From Nocardia asteroides (GTDB taxonomy: Bacteria; Actinomycetota; Actinomycetes; Mycobacteriales; Mycobacteriaceae), in assembly GCF_900637185.1 (NCBI RefSeq), contig NZ_LR134352.1, forward strand, positions 1,488,001 through 1,552,000: a DNA stretch of 64,000 nucleotides, written 5' to 3'. The stretch's first letter is position 1. Each line of letters begins with the position of its first letter. Below are positions 8,146-20,068 of this stretch, piece after piece. The position numbers were made by a program, and so were the translations under genes. Below the pieces are notes generated by a model. The model made no database searches. It had not been told where the DNA came from and saw only the letters and a list, made by a program, of their open reading frames with translations.

Positions 8146-8892
8146 TCAGAGCACCCGGTCGGTGCGATGCAGCCAGCCGAACAGGCCGCGCTTGCGCCGG
8201 GTGGCCGCGCCCGGGCTGCCCGCCTGCACCGGTTGTGGTTGCGGCTGCGGCGCCTGGCCTTTCGGGTAGAGCGTGAAACCGCAGACCGCCAGGTCGCCCG
8301 GGGCGAGCCGGTCCGGCACGGCCGGGGTGCGGTAGCGGAAGCCGAGCCAGGCGCCGTTGGCCGCGTCGGCGAAGTCGGGTGGGTCGAACGGCAGCGACTG
8401 CGGGCCGGGCCGGTCCTCGCTCCGCCAGGGCACGGGCCGCTCGCCCGCCCAGAACGGCCGCTCCCACACCATCGGCAGTCCCTCGTTCTCCAGGATGTCG
8501 ACCCGGGTGGAACTGAACGACCGCCGGAACTCGCCGCGCTCCCAGTGCGCGAACGCACCCCAGTGCAGCGTCGAGTCGAACGACACCAGATAGGTGTGCT
8601 CCGACGCCAGCGGCCGCACCAGCAGATCGGGCAGCTTCGTCGGCCGCACCAGCGCCGCCTCCGCCGTACACACGACGGTCAGCCCCGGATAACACCCGAT
8701 GTAGACCTCGTCCCGATCCGGCGCGGCACACCCGTTCAGCGTCCCCACCATGATCGGCCGCACATCATGCTCGTGATACAGCTGCCCGGCCAACGCCGCC
8801 GCCGCGGCGGCATCCGGCTCGGGACGCCCCCGCAGCACGCTGAGCGGATCGGCCGTATCCACGTACCAGAGAGTGGAAGCCGAATGCACCAA
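8146..8892 (-). CDS. DUF6928-family protein
   Basis: 248-aa cytoplasmic protein I assign to DUF6928 from its N-terminal pattern (STLWYVDTADPLSVLRG), the central VYIGCYPGLTVVCT block and the later PFWAGERPVPW and LPFDPPDF motifs. Family function is unknown. The C-terminus ends in a Gln/Pro-rich linker (QAPQPQPQPVQ) and a basic tail. The start is TTG 8892 or GTG 8889; GGGAGG lies 6 or 9 nt upstream on this strand. It converges with DUF2537 one base away. No neighbour suggests a pathway. Confidence 0.65.
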   Translation of the reverse strand: MVHSASTLWYVDTADPLSVLRGRPEPDAAAAAALAGQLYHEHDVRPIMVGTLNGCAAPDRDEVYIGCYPGLTVVCTAEAALVRPTKLPDLLVRPLASEHTYLVSFDSTLHWGAFAHWERGEFRRSFSSTRVDILENEGLPMVWERPFWAGERPVPWRSEDRPGPQSLPFDPPDFADAANGAWLGFRYRTPAVPDRLAPGDLAVCGFTLYPKGQAPQPQPQPVQAGSPGAATRRKRGLFGWLHRTDRVL

Positions 8893-9046
8893 CCACCACC
8901 TCCCACCTCAACCGAATAACCAGCCAACGCAAGAACATGGGTAACTCACCGGGCACGGGCTCCCGCGACCCGCTACAGCCCGCCGGCCGCCGACGACACT
9001 CGCTCCGAATCCTGAGCCCGGCCGGAATCGCGGAGAGGCGGGGGAG

Positions 9047-10045
9047 TCAGTGCCCGGAGCTGCGGACGCCCAGGAGGACGTCTTCCCAGGACGGCATCGG
9101 CGCCTTGCCCCGCTTGGTCCGCGCCGGCTTGGCCGCGGGCTTGTCCGCCGCCGGTTCCTTGGCGACCGGTTCCTTCTCCGCCTGAGCCGCCGGCTGCGGA
9201 GCGGGCGCTGCGGGCACCGCCGGGATCGGCGCGGTGGGTACCGGCGCGGCCGGAATGGCCGCGGCGCCACCACCGGCGGCGACCGCGCGCTGCTCGAAGT
9301 ACTCGTCCAGCGTCGGCTGCGCGGCCGGACGACTGGTCGGGCGCGCGGTGGGCGCGGCGACGGGCTCGCGCGGACGCGGCTCGACCGGCTTGGGTGCCTC
9401 GACGACCGGCGCGGCCTGCTCGGCCGGGGTCGGCAGGATGGTGGCCAGCCCGCGCAGCGCGCGACCGAAGTCGGGGTCGATCAGGTCGTTGGCCGGGTCG
9501 TCGAGCGGGGAGACCGAGCCGCCGTGCGCGTCGGGCTGGTAGCGCCAGTGCGCGGCGATCTCGGAGTGTCCGTGCCGCCACTGCAATTGCGCGACCCAGA
9601 ACCCCTTCTCGTCCTTCCAGGCGTCCCACTCGGCCTGTTCGATGGTGTGGCCGCGCTCGGCGAACGCCGCGGTGACGATCTCGTGCAGCGTTTCCAGCGC
9701 CGGACCGTCGGGCCGCACCGGGTGCGCTTTCTGGGCCAGTTCGGCCGCCCGGGCACGTTCCAGCAACACCGGATAAGCGAATCGTTCGACTTTGGTGGCC
9801 GGCATCCCGGACTCCGCCGTGACCTGCTCGACGGACGCTCCGGCTCGAATACGGGCCTGGATATCGCGAGGACGCATAGACGCTTCCGTTTCGATCTCGA
9901 TCTGGCCGAATCGTGCGAGGTCGCCGCGCGCCGCCGCGCGGAGCTTGTCGTCGGCGGGCAACCGGAACTTGGTGCCGGACTCGGTGTCACTGCACACGAT
10001 GTGCGTGGAGTCGGGCGTCACCCCGATCACTCGAAGTTCACGCAC
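9047..10045 (-). CDS. sepH: SepH-like septation protein (DUF3071)
   Basis: 332-aa homologue of SepH (Rv0883c; DUF3071), an actinobacterial cell-division protein that, in Streptomyces and mycobacteria, stimulates FtsZ assembly. The N-terminal domain (about 1-165) has the beta-rich start MRELRVIGVTPD and a helix-turn-helix-like segment ARIRAGASVEQVTAESGMPA. A Pro/Ala-rich disordered linker (about 215-310) follows, and the conserved C-terminal tail KAPMPSWEDVLLGVR closes it. A good Shine-Dalgarno (GGGAGG) precedes GTG 10045. As in mycobacteria it lies next to serC, on the same strand but separated by a strong terminator. Confidence 0.92.
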   Translation of the reverse strand: MRELRVIGVTPDSTHIVCSDTESGTKFRLPADDKLRAAARGDLARFGQIEIETEASMRPRDIQARIRAGASVEQVTAESGMPATKVERFAYPVLLERARAAELAQKAHPVRPDGPALETLHEIVTAAFAERGHTIEQAEWDAWKDEKGFWVAQLQWRHGHSEIAAHWRYQPDAHGGSVSPLDDPANDLIDPDFGRALRGLATILPTPAEQAAPVVEAPKPVEPRPREPVAAPTARPTSRPAAQPTLDEYFEQRAVAAGGGAAAIPAAPVPTAPIPAVPAAPAPQPAAQAEKEPVAKEPAADKPAAKPARTKRGKAPMPSWEDVLLGVRSSGH

Positions 10046-10358
10046 CGTTACCTCCCTATCGCGTCGGCTACGACACCGCCCACTTTCCTAGACAGTAGTG
10101 CACATTACTTGCCCGCCGCAGCAGACACGCACGACCGAAATCGCGCACCGGGACCTCAGGTCCCGCTAATCTGATCGGCTCAGCACACGAATCCTGGTCG
10201 TGTGCAGGCAGTTTGGTGATGGATCAACATCAATTCGCGCACCGTGGACCCACCTCGGAATGCAAATATTGCGAATCCGCGGCGAAGGCACGCAAAGGGC
10301 CGGTGCCCGGCGAACCGAAAAAAGTTCACCGGGCACCGGCCCTGATTGCGGTCTTATC
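10046..10358. other. Intergenic region between sepH and serC (313 bp)
   Basis: Holds the serC terminator (10296-10343) and the sepH promoter region. On the minus strand TACTGT around 10095-10100 could be the sepH -10 box, upstream of a roughly 50-nt leader with GGGAGG. No ORF is supported. Confidence 0.5.
10296..10343 (-). terminator. Strong hairpin terminator of serC
   Basis: Arms 10296-10315 and 10324-10343 pair over 20 bp with a single mismatch, around an 8-nt loop. On the minus strand the loop is T-rich and the hairpin begins 15 nt after the serC stop. It should insulate sepH from serC transcription. Confidence 0.8.
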
Positions 10359-12332
<1,974 letters not shown>

Positions 12333-12356
12333 GGTCGCGGCCGCCGAGGCATGCGG

Positions 12357-13244
12357 CTACAGGTGTACGAAGGTGAAGCCCGCGTTGCGGAGGGTGGGGA
12401 TGGCGGTGGACAGGCCGGCGGCGGTGCCGGACTTCGGGCGGTGCATGTGGGCCAGGACGATGGCGCCGGGGGTTGCTGTGGTCAGGGTGTGGTGGACCTG
12501 GGTGGCCGAGGCGGTGGCGCCGGAGTCGGCGTTGATCGTGAAGCCGAGCGGGATTTCGCCGAGGTCGTTGACGATGGCGACCGCCACGTCGTCGTAGTGG
12601 GCGGTGCCCGCGCGGAAGAAGCGAGGTGCGCGCCCGGTCAGCTCGCGGATGCGTTCGTGATTGGCCCACACCTCGTGCACGGCTTCGTCGGCCGACGCGG
12701 TGCCCGCGATCCGATAGGCCGCCCGGCCGGTCACCGAGAGCGGTTTGTGCGCCACACCGTGGGAGGCGATCTCGAACAGGGGATTCGCTGCCAGCCGCTG
12801 CACCCGGCCGGGATCGGCGTCGATCCAGCGCTTGTTGAGGAACAGGGTCGCCGGCACCCGCTCGGCGACCAGCAGATCCAGCAGCGCCTGGTCGATCTCG
12901 CTGTTCCCCGGCCCGCCGCACGCGTCGAGGGTGAGCGCCACCTGCTTGCCGACCGCCGGAAAACTACTGGTGATCCCGGGCATCGCCACACCCCATGCCC
13001 GCGGCTGCGCGCCCGCGTACCTCGCGGCGACGTCGGCCGGGGAGACACCGAGCGAGGTGGCGAGGGGTGGTTCGACCACGGTGGATATCGGCCGGGCCGT
13101 GGGAACCGGACGCTCGGCGGACGGTGCCGGGTACACCTGCGCCGATGAATCACCCTGCGCCGCAGCACATCCAGCGAGAGCGCCGACGGCGAGCGCGGCC
13201 GCGGCCCCGAACAACCCGCGCCGCGAAAGCCCCTGGTCACGCAT
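12357..13244 (-). CDS. Lipid-anchored polysaccharide deacetylase (NodB domain)
   Basis: 295-aa carbohydrate esterase 4 family protein that should remove N-acetyl groups from a cell-wall or capsular glycan. The N-terminus has a twin-arginine motif (SRRGLFG) and a lipobox LAGC (about 22-25), so it is probably exported by Tat and lipid-anchored. The NodB domain (about 100-295) contains LTLDACGG (catalytic Asp), SHGVAHKPL (metal His residues), FFRAGTAHYDD and IVLAHMHRP (catalytic His). The linker at 26-95 is Pro/Ala rich. The start is ATG 13244. The metal-binding pattern looks complete. It is a single-gene unit. Confidence 0.88.
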   Translation of the reverse strand: MRDQGLSRRGLFGAAAALAVGALAGCAAAQGDSSAQVYPAPSAERPVPTARPISTVVEPPLATSLGVSPADVAARYAGAQPRAWGVAMPGITSSFPAVGKQVALTLDACGGPGNSEIDQALLDLLVAERVPATLFLNKRWIDADPGRVQRLAANPLFEIASHGVAHKPLSVTGRAAYRIAGTASADEAVHEVWANHERIRELTGRAPRFFRAGTAHYDDVAVAIVNDLGEIPLGFTINADSGATASATQVHHTLTTATPGAIVLAHMHRPKSGTAAGLSTAIPTLRNAGFTFVHL

Positions 13245-13754
13245 AGTCCACCCCTGTCGATCCGCCCGCCGCCAACACTAACGCCGGTAGTCACCCCGGA
13301 CCCCAAATCGGGCCTTCAGTTCCCAGTGTGCGCCGGTAGGTCGGAGCACGCCTGCCGACGTTCGCGCCGGAGCGTCGCTGCACAAGCTTGCCGACTGGAG
13401 AACGGACAGAAGATCGAAGACAACCGAGTGCGGACATCCAGGAATCAAGGGCGCCGGCGGCCGCGCCCAACGTCGAGATCTCAACGGGCGTGGATATCAG
13501 GATTTCTGAAGCGGGTTTGCACCGCGGTGGACTATCCGGCATCGACGAGAACGGTTGGCAGGCAGCATTCCCGAGCTTGACGGGCCGCAACTCGATCATG
13601 CCGTTGAGCGACTTCGACTCGAGCCAGGCTCGGCCTGCCCCGCGGAACCCAGCTGACTCAAAGCGATCTTCTGCAGCGCATAAAATTTCTGCGGATCGAC
13701 AGTTTAAGATAAAGTTCTCACCTGTAATAGATTGGGTTCGGCTAGGAAGAGTAA
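13245..13754. other. Intergenic region upstream of the accessory patch (510 bp)
   Basis: No supported gene. The first 400 bp are of ordinary base composition; an open frame from 13388 runs into the next gene out of frame and shows no family pattern. From about 13680 the sequence turns AT-rich, with TAATAG (13725-13730) and the Shine-Dalgarno AGGAAG before ATG 13755, and probably carries that gene's promoter. Confidence 0.5.
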
Positions 13755-14204
13755 ATGAACAATTCGGAACAAGTGCAACGAGACGAAGAGTTCGACTACT
13801 TTGCTAAATCTTTCAAGGGCTCGAAACATGAGGTAGTTGTTACTCTGCGGACACTCAAGAAGTCGCCCTACCCCGAGGCTCGTATTATTCCCTTTATTGA
13901 GGCTCTGCTCGACGATAGGTCACCATGTGTAACTGGCATTCCATATCGATATGGCGAGACCAGATGGCTGGCTGCCGGAGCGTTGAGGCGCGTCTATGAC
14001 GCTCTGGGGATTCGAGAATCTATTGTACTGCACGACGTTCCGGTAACTTTGTCTAGTGATCAGCTCGGCGATCTGGCGAGAGAATCAGGAACGTGCGGTG
14101 AATGGACTGATCTGGGTGCCGAGGACCTCTATTTGAGACTTCGAGATACGGGGAAGTTGCCCGTCAGCGACCTGGTGCTGGAGTGGGCGAATGTGGATGA
14201 TTGA
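13755..14204 (+). CDS. Small hypothetical protein, possible immunity protein
   Basis: 149-aa acidic cytoplasmic protein, start ATG 13755 with AGGAAG at the right spacing. No signal or membrane segment. The middle reads IPFIEALLDDRSPC then YRYGETRWLAAGALRRVYDALGI, a helix pair with Asp-Asp and Trp reminiscent of HEAT-like actinobacterial immunity-type proteins. I cannot name a Pfam family. Base composition is visibly AT-richer than neighbouring genes and codon use includes AAA, TTT and ATA, suggesting horizontal acquisition. It sits directly before a decayed GAD-like/Tdi1 immunity-type gene, which supports but does not prove an immunity role. No toxin gene is in the window. Confidence 0.65.
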   Translation: MNNSEQVQRDEEFDYFAKSFKGSKHEVVVTLRTLKKSPYPEARIIPFIEALLDDRSPCVTGIPYRYGETRWLAAGALRRVYDALGIRESIVLHDVPVTLSSDQLGDLARESGTCGEWTDLGAEDLYLRLRDTGKLPVSDLVLEWANVDD

Positions 14205-14412
14205 GTTGGTCTGCAGGTGGTGCTGGGCGAGCGCCAAGTGGTCACGGGCGGCGGGGGTTTAGCAGAGATCCCGAGCATCGCCACGGTCAACGGGTGTGGT
14301 TCGCGTTAGAGAACCTGGCGGAGACGACGGCAGACTAATTGTGGTCATACAGTCGATTCGTCGGTTGGGCGGAAATGAGTGAATTTAATCATCCTGGCGG
14401 GGCGAGATCCGA

Positions 14413-15054
14413 GTGAAGATTGAATCCGTGCACGATATTGATGTGAGCCATATTGCTGCACGGCTGGGGGGTCATCCTCTTACGCAGGTGCAGAAGGCCG
14501 TGTCATAGACAAATATTCGGGCGCGGTGCCGGGATTGCTGCTGGATATTTGGCGCGAGATCGGCTTCCCCGGATATGTCGACGGGCTGTTCTGGTTGTGC
14601 AATCCAGAGGAGTGGCAGCCCGCCGTCGACGACTGGATCGAGGGGCTGTGGCTGCCATTCGATGATGAATGGGTGCCATTTACGCGCACGGCATTCTGAA
14701 CTGTCGCCATGTGGGGAAAAAGGACTGGGGTGAGTCTGACTATTGATCCGCTAAATGAATTTGTGGTTCCGGTCGATCATGGTAGATGATTTGGAAACGC
14801 GGCTTCAGATTCTCGTTGCCTTGAAGTTTGATCTAGATATGTTGGATGAGAATGGCGACGGTAGACCACTGTTCGGCAGGCTGTACAAGAAATTGGGGGA
14901 ACTAGACGATTCGACTATGTATGGATATGCGTACCTGCGGTCGGTTTGGGGGGCTCATTCACGCCGCGTGGTACGGAGATCGTGAACGCGGTCGATCATG
15001 TCCGGTTCTCGAGCACGGTGACACCACGTCGAGTGATGAATTGGAAGTTCTGAG
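14413..15054 (+). pseudogene. Decayed GAD-like/Tdi1 (DUF1851) immunity-type gene
   Basis: Not one open frame, but a chain of segments that join into the GAD-like plus DUF1851 (Tdi1-type) architecture. Frame from GTG 14413: HIAARLGGHPLTQVQKA. After a shift near 14500: VIDKYSGAVPGLLLDIW then GYVDGLFWLCNPEEWQ. TGA at 14697-14699, then AMWGKRTGVSLTIDPL. After a shift near 14770-14789: DDLETRLQILVA then GRPLFGRLYKKLGELDD. After a shift near 14945: GGSFTPRGTEIVNAVDHVRF, ending MNWKF at 15054. Such proteins (about 180-200 aa) neutralise secreted DNA-targeting or ADP-ribosylating toxins in other bacteria. Three shifts and one stop make it non-functional unless the read contains errors. Its AT-rich composition matches the preceding gene. 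Confidence 0.8.
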
Positions 15055-15067
15055 GCCGGACAGCGAA

Positions 15068-15110
15068 CGACCGGGTGTCGACGGTGTGAGTGGCCGTCGA
15101 CACCCGGTCG
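15068..15110 (-). terminator. Hairpin terminator of citA
   Basis: Perfect 17-bp arms (15068-15084 and 15094-15110) around a 9-nt loop, starting 17 nt past the citA stop on the minus strand. No T-run follows, which is common for actinobacterial I-shaped terminators. Confidence 0.7.
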
Positions 15111-15126
15111 GGCGGGGTGGGGTGGG

Positions 15127-16248
15127 TCAGCCGGCGATGGTGGACCAGCCGGCGACCTCTTCGGGGGTGCGGGGGCCTGGCCCGGTGTAGATGGCGGCGG
15201 GGCGGACGAGCTTGCCCAGCTGCTTCTGCTCCAGGATGTGGGCGCACCAGCCCGCGGTGCGGCCACAGGTGAACATGGCGGGCATCATGTGGGCGGGGAC
15301 CTCGGCGAAGTCCAGGATCACGGCGGCCCAGAACTCGACATTGGTCTCGATGGCGCGGTCGGGACGACGCTCGCGGAGTTCGGCCAGGGCGGCCTGCTCC
15401 AGGGCGGCGGCGACCTCGAAGCGCGGGGCGTCGAGGCGCTTGGCGGTGGCGCGCAGCACGCGGGCGCGCGGGTCCTCGGCGCGGTAGACGCGGTGGCCGA
15501 AGCCCATGAGCTTCTCTTTGCGGTCCAGGATGCCCTTGACCAGCGCGCGGGCGTCGCCGGACTGCTCGACGGCCTCGATCATCGGCAGCACGCGGGCGGG
15601 GGCGCCGCCGTGCAGCGGGCCGGACATGGCGCCGATCGCGCCGGACAGCGAGGCCGCCACGTCGGCGCCGGTGGAGGCGATGACGCGGGCGGTGAAGGTG
15701 GAGGCGTTCATGCCGTGCTCGGCCGCCGACACCCAGTAGGCGTCGATCGCCTCGGTGTGGCGCGGGTCCGGGTCACCCTTCCAGCGGGTCATGAACCGCT
15801 CGGTGACGGTGGTGCACTCGTCGATCTTGCGCTGCGGAACGGCGGGCTGGTAGATGCCGCGCGCGGACTGGGCGACGTAGGACAGCGCCATCACCGAGGC
15901 GCGGGCCAGGTTCTCGCGGGCGGTCTCGTCGTCGATGTCGAGCAGCGGCTCGTAGCCCCAGATCGGGGCGAGCATGGCAAGACCGGCCTGCACGTCGACG
16001 CGCACGTCACCGGTGTGCACCGGCAGCGGGAACGGCTCGGCGGGCGGCAGGCCGCGACCGAACTGGCCGTCGACCAGCAGGGCCCACACGTCGCCGAAGG
16101 TGACCCGGTTGGCCACCAGGTCCTCGATGTCGACGCCGCGATATCGCAGCGCGCCACCATCCTTGTCCGGCTCGGCGATGTCGGTGGTGAAGGCCACCAC
16201 GCCTTCCAATCCGCTGACGAAATCCTGTGGTACCGAGCTGGTAGTCAT
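15127..16248 (-). CDS. citA: Citrate synthase 2 (CitA-type)
   Basis: 373-aa citrate synthase-family enzyme (EC 2.3.3.x; oxaloacetate plus acetyl-CoA to citrate), equal in length to M. tuberculosis CitA (Rv0889c). Core motifs: ALRYRGVDIEDL (N-terminal), SAAEHGMNASTF (active His), GPLHGGAPARV, GFGHRVYRAEDPRA (second His and substrate Arg) and VEFWAAVILDF (catalytic Asp region). The large domain lacks the extended N-terminus of GltA. The start is ATG 16248 with AAGGAGAG 8 nt upstream. It is divergent from pdxH. The closest relatives may instead use propionyl-CoA (methylcitrate synthase); sequence alone does not separate these. Confidence 0.88.
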   Translation of the reverse strand: MTTSSVPQDFVSGLEGVVAFTTDIAEPDKDGGALRYRGVDIEDLVANRVTFGDVWALLVDGQFGRGLPPAEPFPLPVHTGDVRVDVQAGLAMLAPIWGYEPLLDIDDETARENLARASVMALSYVAQSARGIYQPAVPQRKIDECTTVTERFMTRWKGDPDPRHTEAIDAYWVSAAEHGMNASTFTARVIASTGADVAASLSGAIGAMSGPLHGGAPARVLPMIEAVEQSGDARALVKGILDRKEKLMGFGHRVYRAEDPRARVLRATAKRLDAPRFEVAAALEQAALAELRERRPDRAIETNVEFWAAVILDFAEVPAHMMPAMFTCGRTAGWCAHILEQKQLGKLVRPAAIYTGPGPRTPEEVAGWSTIAG

Positions 16249-16311
16249 GGTGACTCTCCTTGCAGGGGCATGCCGATCTTCCTGAACCATAGCCCCGGGG
16301 ATACTCGGTAG

Positions 16312-16317
16312 TAACGT
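16312..16317 (+). promoter_or_regulatory. -10 box for leaderless pdxH transcript
   Basis: TAACGT ends 7 nt before ATG 16325 with no Shine-Dalgarno sequence. The 76-bp citA/pdxH divergent region carries both promoters. Confidence 0.5.
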
Positions 16318-16324
16318 CGACCCT

Positions 16325-17083
16325 ATGCCTGACCTGGACCCTTCGGCGGTCACCGCGCCCGATCCCGTCGGCGCACCGTCCGACATCCTCAGCAACCCCC
16401 GCGCCGCGGGCGCCGACCTGGCGGCCATGCGCGTGGACTACGGCGACCAGCTCTCCGCGATCGCCGCCGAACCCGATCTCGACGAGACCTGGGTGGCCGG
16501 CGGCTGGGAACCCCTGCTGCGCAGCTGGATCGAGCAGGCGCGCGGTCTGGGCGTCGCCGAACCCAACGCGATGGTGCTGGCCACCGTCTCGCTCACCGGC
16601 CCGGCCCCGCGCCCGGTGGCGCGCACCGTGCTGTGCAAGGGACTGGCACCCGAGGGCATCACCTTCTACACCAACTACGACTCCGCCAAGGGCAACCAGC
16701 TCGCCGCCGACCCGTACGCCGCGGCCACCTTCCTGTGGCCGGCGCTAGGCAGGCAGGTGCACGTGCGCGGGCGGACCGAGCGGGTGCCCGCCGAGGTCAC
16801 CGAGGCCTACTGGCGGGCCCGCCCGCGCGACTCCCAGCTGGGTGCGTGGGCCTCGCAGCAGTCGCGCCCCGCCGCCGCGCGCGCCGAGCTGGACCGGGCG
16901 CTGGCCGAGACCACGGCCCGCTTCGCCGAGGTCGACGCGATCCCGGTGCCGCCGCACTGGGGTGGCTATCTGCTGCGGCCCGACGAGGTGGAGTTCTGGC
17001 AGGGCAGGCGCGGCAGGCTGCACAACCGGATCGTCGTGCGGATCGGCGACGCAGGCACAACCGTGGAACGTTTGCAGCCCTAA
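16325..17083 (+). CDS. pdxH: Pyridoxamine 5'-phosphate oxidase
   Basis: 252-aa FMN enzyme (EC 1.4.3.5) that oxidises pyridoxine or pyridoxamine 5'-phosphate to PLP. The split-barrel core shows [31 protein letters not shown] (FMN phosphate binding), then the C-terminal dimerisation region [33 protein letters not shown] and GRLHNRIV (substrate-phosphate Arg), all canonical. A roughly 30-residue N-terminal extension precedes the fold. Start ATG 16325 follows a -10 box by 7 nt (leaderless). Supplying PLP fits nearby PLP users such as serC, though no operon is formed. Confidence 0.95.
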   Translation: MPDLDPSAVTAPDPVGAPSDILSNPRAAGADLAAMRVDYGDQLSAIAAEPDLDETWVAGGWEPLLRSWIEQARGLGVAEPNAMVLATVSLTGPAPRPVARTVLCKGLAPEGITFYTNYDSAKGNQLAADPYAAATFLWPALGRQVHVRGRTERVPAEVTEAYWRARPRDSQLGAWASQQSRPAAARAELDRALAETTARFAEVDAIPVPPHWGGYLLRPDEVEFWQGRRGRLHNRIVVRIGDAGTTVERLQP

Positions 17084-17138
17084 CTAGTGGTGGGCTATGT
17101 CACCGAGCGCATCCATTCTCGGAACGCGCGGCGGTGGC

Positions 17139-17144
17139 TACCCT
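17139..17144 (+). promoter_or_regulatory. -10 box for leaderless MFS gene transcript
   Basis: TACCCT lies 7 nt upstream of GTG 17152 and supports that start over longer open-frame alternatives. Confidence 0.5.
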
Positions 17145-17151
17145 GCGGCGA

Positions 17152-18435
17152 GTGAAGTTGCTCGCCGACACCGAACCCCTGCGTCATCCCGACTACCGCA
17201 GGTTGTGGACCACCAACATCGTCACGGTCATCGGCGCGCAGCTCTCGGTAGTCGCGGTTCCGCAGCAGATCTTCCAGATCACCGGCAGTTCCGGGTACGT
17301 CGGCCTGGCCGGGTTGTTCGGTCTGGTCCCGCTGGTGGTGTTCGGGCTGTGGGGTGGAGCGCTGGCCGACGTGATGGACCGGCGCACGCTGCTCGTCATC
17401 ACCACCGCGGGCACGGGCGTCACGGCGCTGGCCTTCTGGGCGCAGGCCGCGCTTGGCATGACCAATGTGTGGCTGGTGCTGGGGTTGTTCGCCGCCCAGC
17501 AGGCGTTCTTCGCGGTCAACCAGCCCACCCGCAGCGCCGCCATCGCCCGGTTGCTGCCGCCGGAGCAGATCGCCGCGGCCAGCTCGCTGAGCATGACCGT
17601 GCAGAACGTGGGCATGATCGCTGGGCCCGTGCTGGCCGGTCTGCTGATCCCGGTGCTCGGTCTGCCCACGCTGTACCTGATCGACGCGATCGCGCTGCTG
17701 GCGACGCTGTGGGCGGTGTGGAAGCTGCCGTCCTTCCCGCCCACCGGCGACCAGCGCCGGGCGGGTCTGCGCGCGGTCTTCGACGGCTTCCGCTACCTCA
17801 CCGGGCAGCGCATCCTGCTCGCCTCGTTCGTCGTCGACATCATCGCCATGGTGTTCGGCATGCCCCGCGCGCTGTTCCCGCAGATCGCGCACGAGACCTT
17901 CCACGACCCGGCCGAGGGCGGGGTGGCGCTGGGCCTGCTCTTCGCCGCGATCTCGGCGGGCGCGGTGCTGGGCGGGGTGTTCTCCGGCTGGGTGCCGCGT
18001 ATCCGCAGGCAGGGGCTGGCGGTGATCTGGTGCATCGTGATCTGGGGCGTGGCGATGATCGGCTTCGGACTGGCCGTCGGCATGGCCGGGCACCTGTTCG
18101 GGCTCGGCGTCTGGCTGGGCATCGCGGTGGCGTTCCTGGCGCTGGGCGGCGCGGTCGACATGATCTCGGCGGCCCTGCGCACGGCGATGCTGCTCAACGT
18201 CTCCACCGACGAGATGCGCGGCCGGTTGCAGGGCGTGTTCATCGTGGTTGTCGCAGGTGGGCCGCGGATCGGTGATGTTGCCCACGGTTTCGCCGCGGCC
18301 AGCCTGGGTACCGCTGTAGCTGCCGCGGGTGGCGGTGTCCTGGTGGTGATCGGCGTGGTCGTCGCCGCGCTCGCCTTCCCCGCCTTCGTGCGCTACCGGG
18401 TTGCCAGGGCGCACACCGATTCCATGGTCAATTGA
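17152..18435 (+). CDS. MFS exporter, EntS/MFS_3 type
   Basis: 427-aa major facilitator with 12 predicted membrane helices. The N-terminal HPDYRRLWTTNIVTVIG and the loop ADVMDRRTLLVIT (motif A, D-R-R between helices 2 and 3) are typical of the MFS_3 enterobactin-exporter/macrolide-efflux subgroup. QPTRSAAIARLLPPEQIAAA is the family's helix 4-5 signature, and NVSTDEMRGRLQGVF lies before helix 11. The substrate cannot be told from sequence; siderophore or drug export is known for relatives. It begins 68 bp after pdxH and has its own leaderless promoter. Confidence 0.88.
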   Translation: MKLLADTEPLRHPDYRRLWTTNIVTVIGAQLSVVAVPQQIFQITGSSGYVGLAGLFGLVPLVVFGLWGGALADVMDRRTLLVITTAGTGVTALAFWAQAALGMTNVWLVLGLFAAQQAFFAVNQPTRSAAIARLLPPEQIAAASSLSMTVQNVGMIAGPVLAGLLIPVLGLPTLYLIDAIALLATLWAVWKLPSFPPTGDQRRAGLRAVFDGFRYLTGQRILLASFVVDIIAMVFGMPRALFPQIAHETFHDPAEGGVALGLLFAAISAGAVLGGVFSGWVPRIRRQGLAVIWCIVIWGVAMIGFGLAVGMAGHLFGLGVWLGIAVAFLALGGAVDMISAALRTAMLLNVSTDEMRGRLQGVFIVVVAGGPRIGDVAHGFAAASLGTAVAAAGGGVLVVIGVVVAALAFPAFVRYRVARAHTDSMVN

Positions 18436-18685
18436 GTTGTGGCAGAAGGGATTACATGAATTTTGCCGATTCGCGCGGAAGGGACGCCGTGGCCACGCGC
18501 GGCAGCCGCTCGCGACGACGGCAAACAGGGGATCGGCGCAGGTCGGCGGCTACGCGCCGACCTCACCGCCGATCGGCCCCGGTGTGAGAACGGCGCAGGA
18601 CAACCCTGATTGCTCGTCTCGACCGAGCAACAGCTAGCGTTAGCGCAAGCGCACCGCGTGCCGACCGCATCGGTGCCTACGGTTC

Positions 18686-18691
18686 TAGCCT
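18686..18691 (+). promoter_or_regulatory. Possible -10 box upstream of gltA
   Basis: TAGCCT lies 15 nt before GTG 18707 with a GAGAGGGA Shine-Dalgarno sequence between them. No good -35 was seen. The rest of the 271-bp gap from 18436 has no gene. Confidence 0.35.
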
Positions 18692-18706
18692 GAGAGGGAT
18701 CCTTCC

Positions 18707-20020
<1,314 letters not shown>

Positions 20021-20068
20021 TCTCGACCACTGTCTGGCGACAACTCAACTATCGAAGGGGATAGCCGA

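Noticed and set aside
13388..13807. 139-codon open frame upstream of the small accessory gene
   Set aside because: Composition changes midway, there is no Shine-Dalgarno, and it overlaps the supported gene at 13755.
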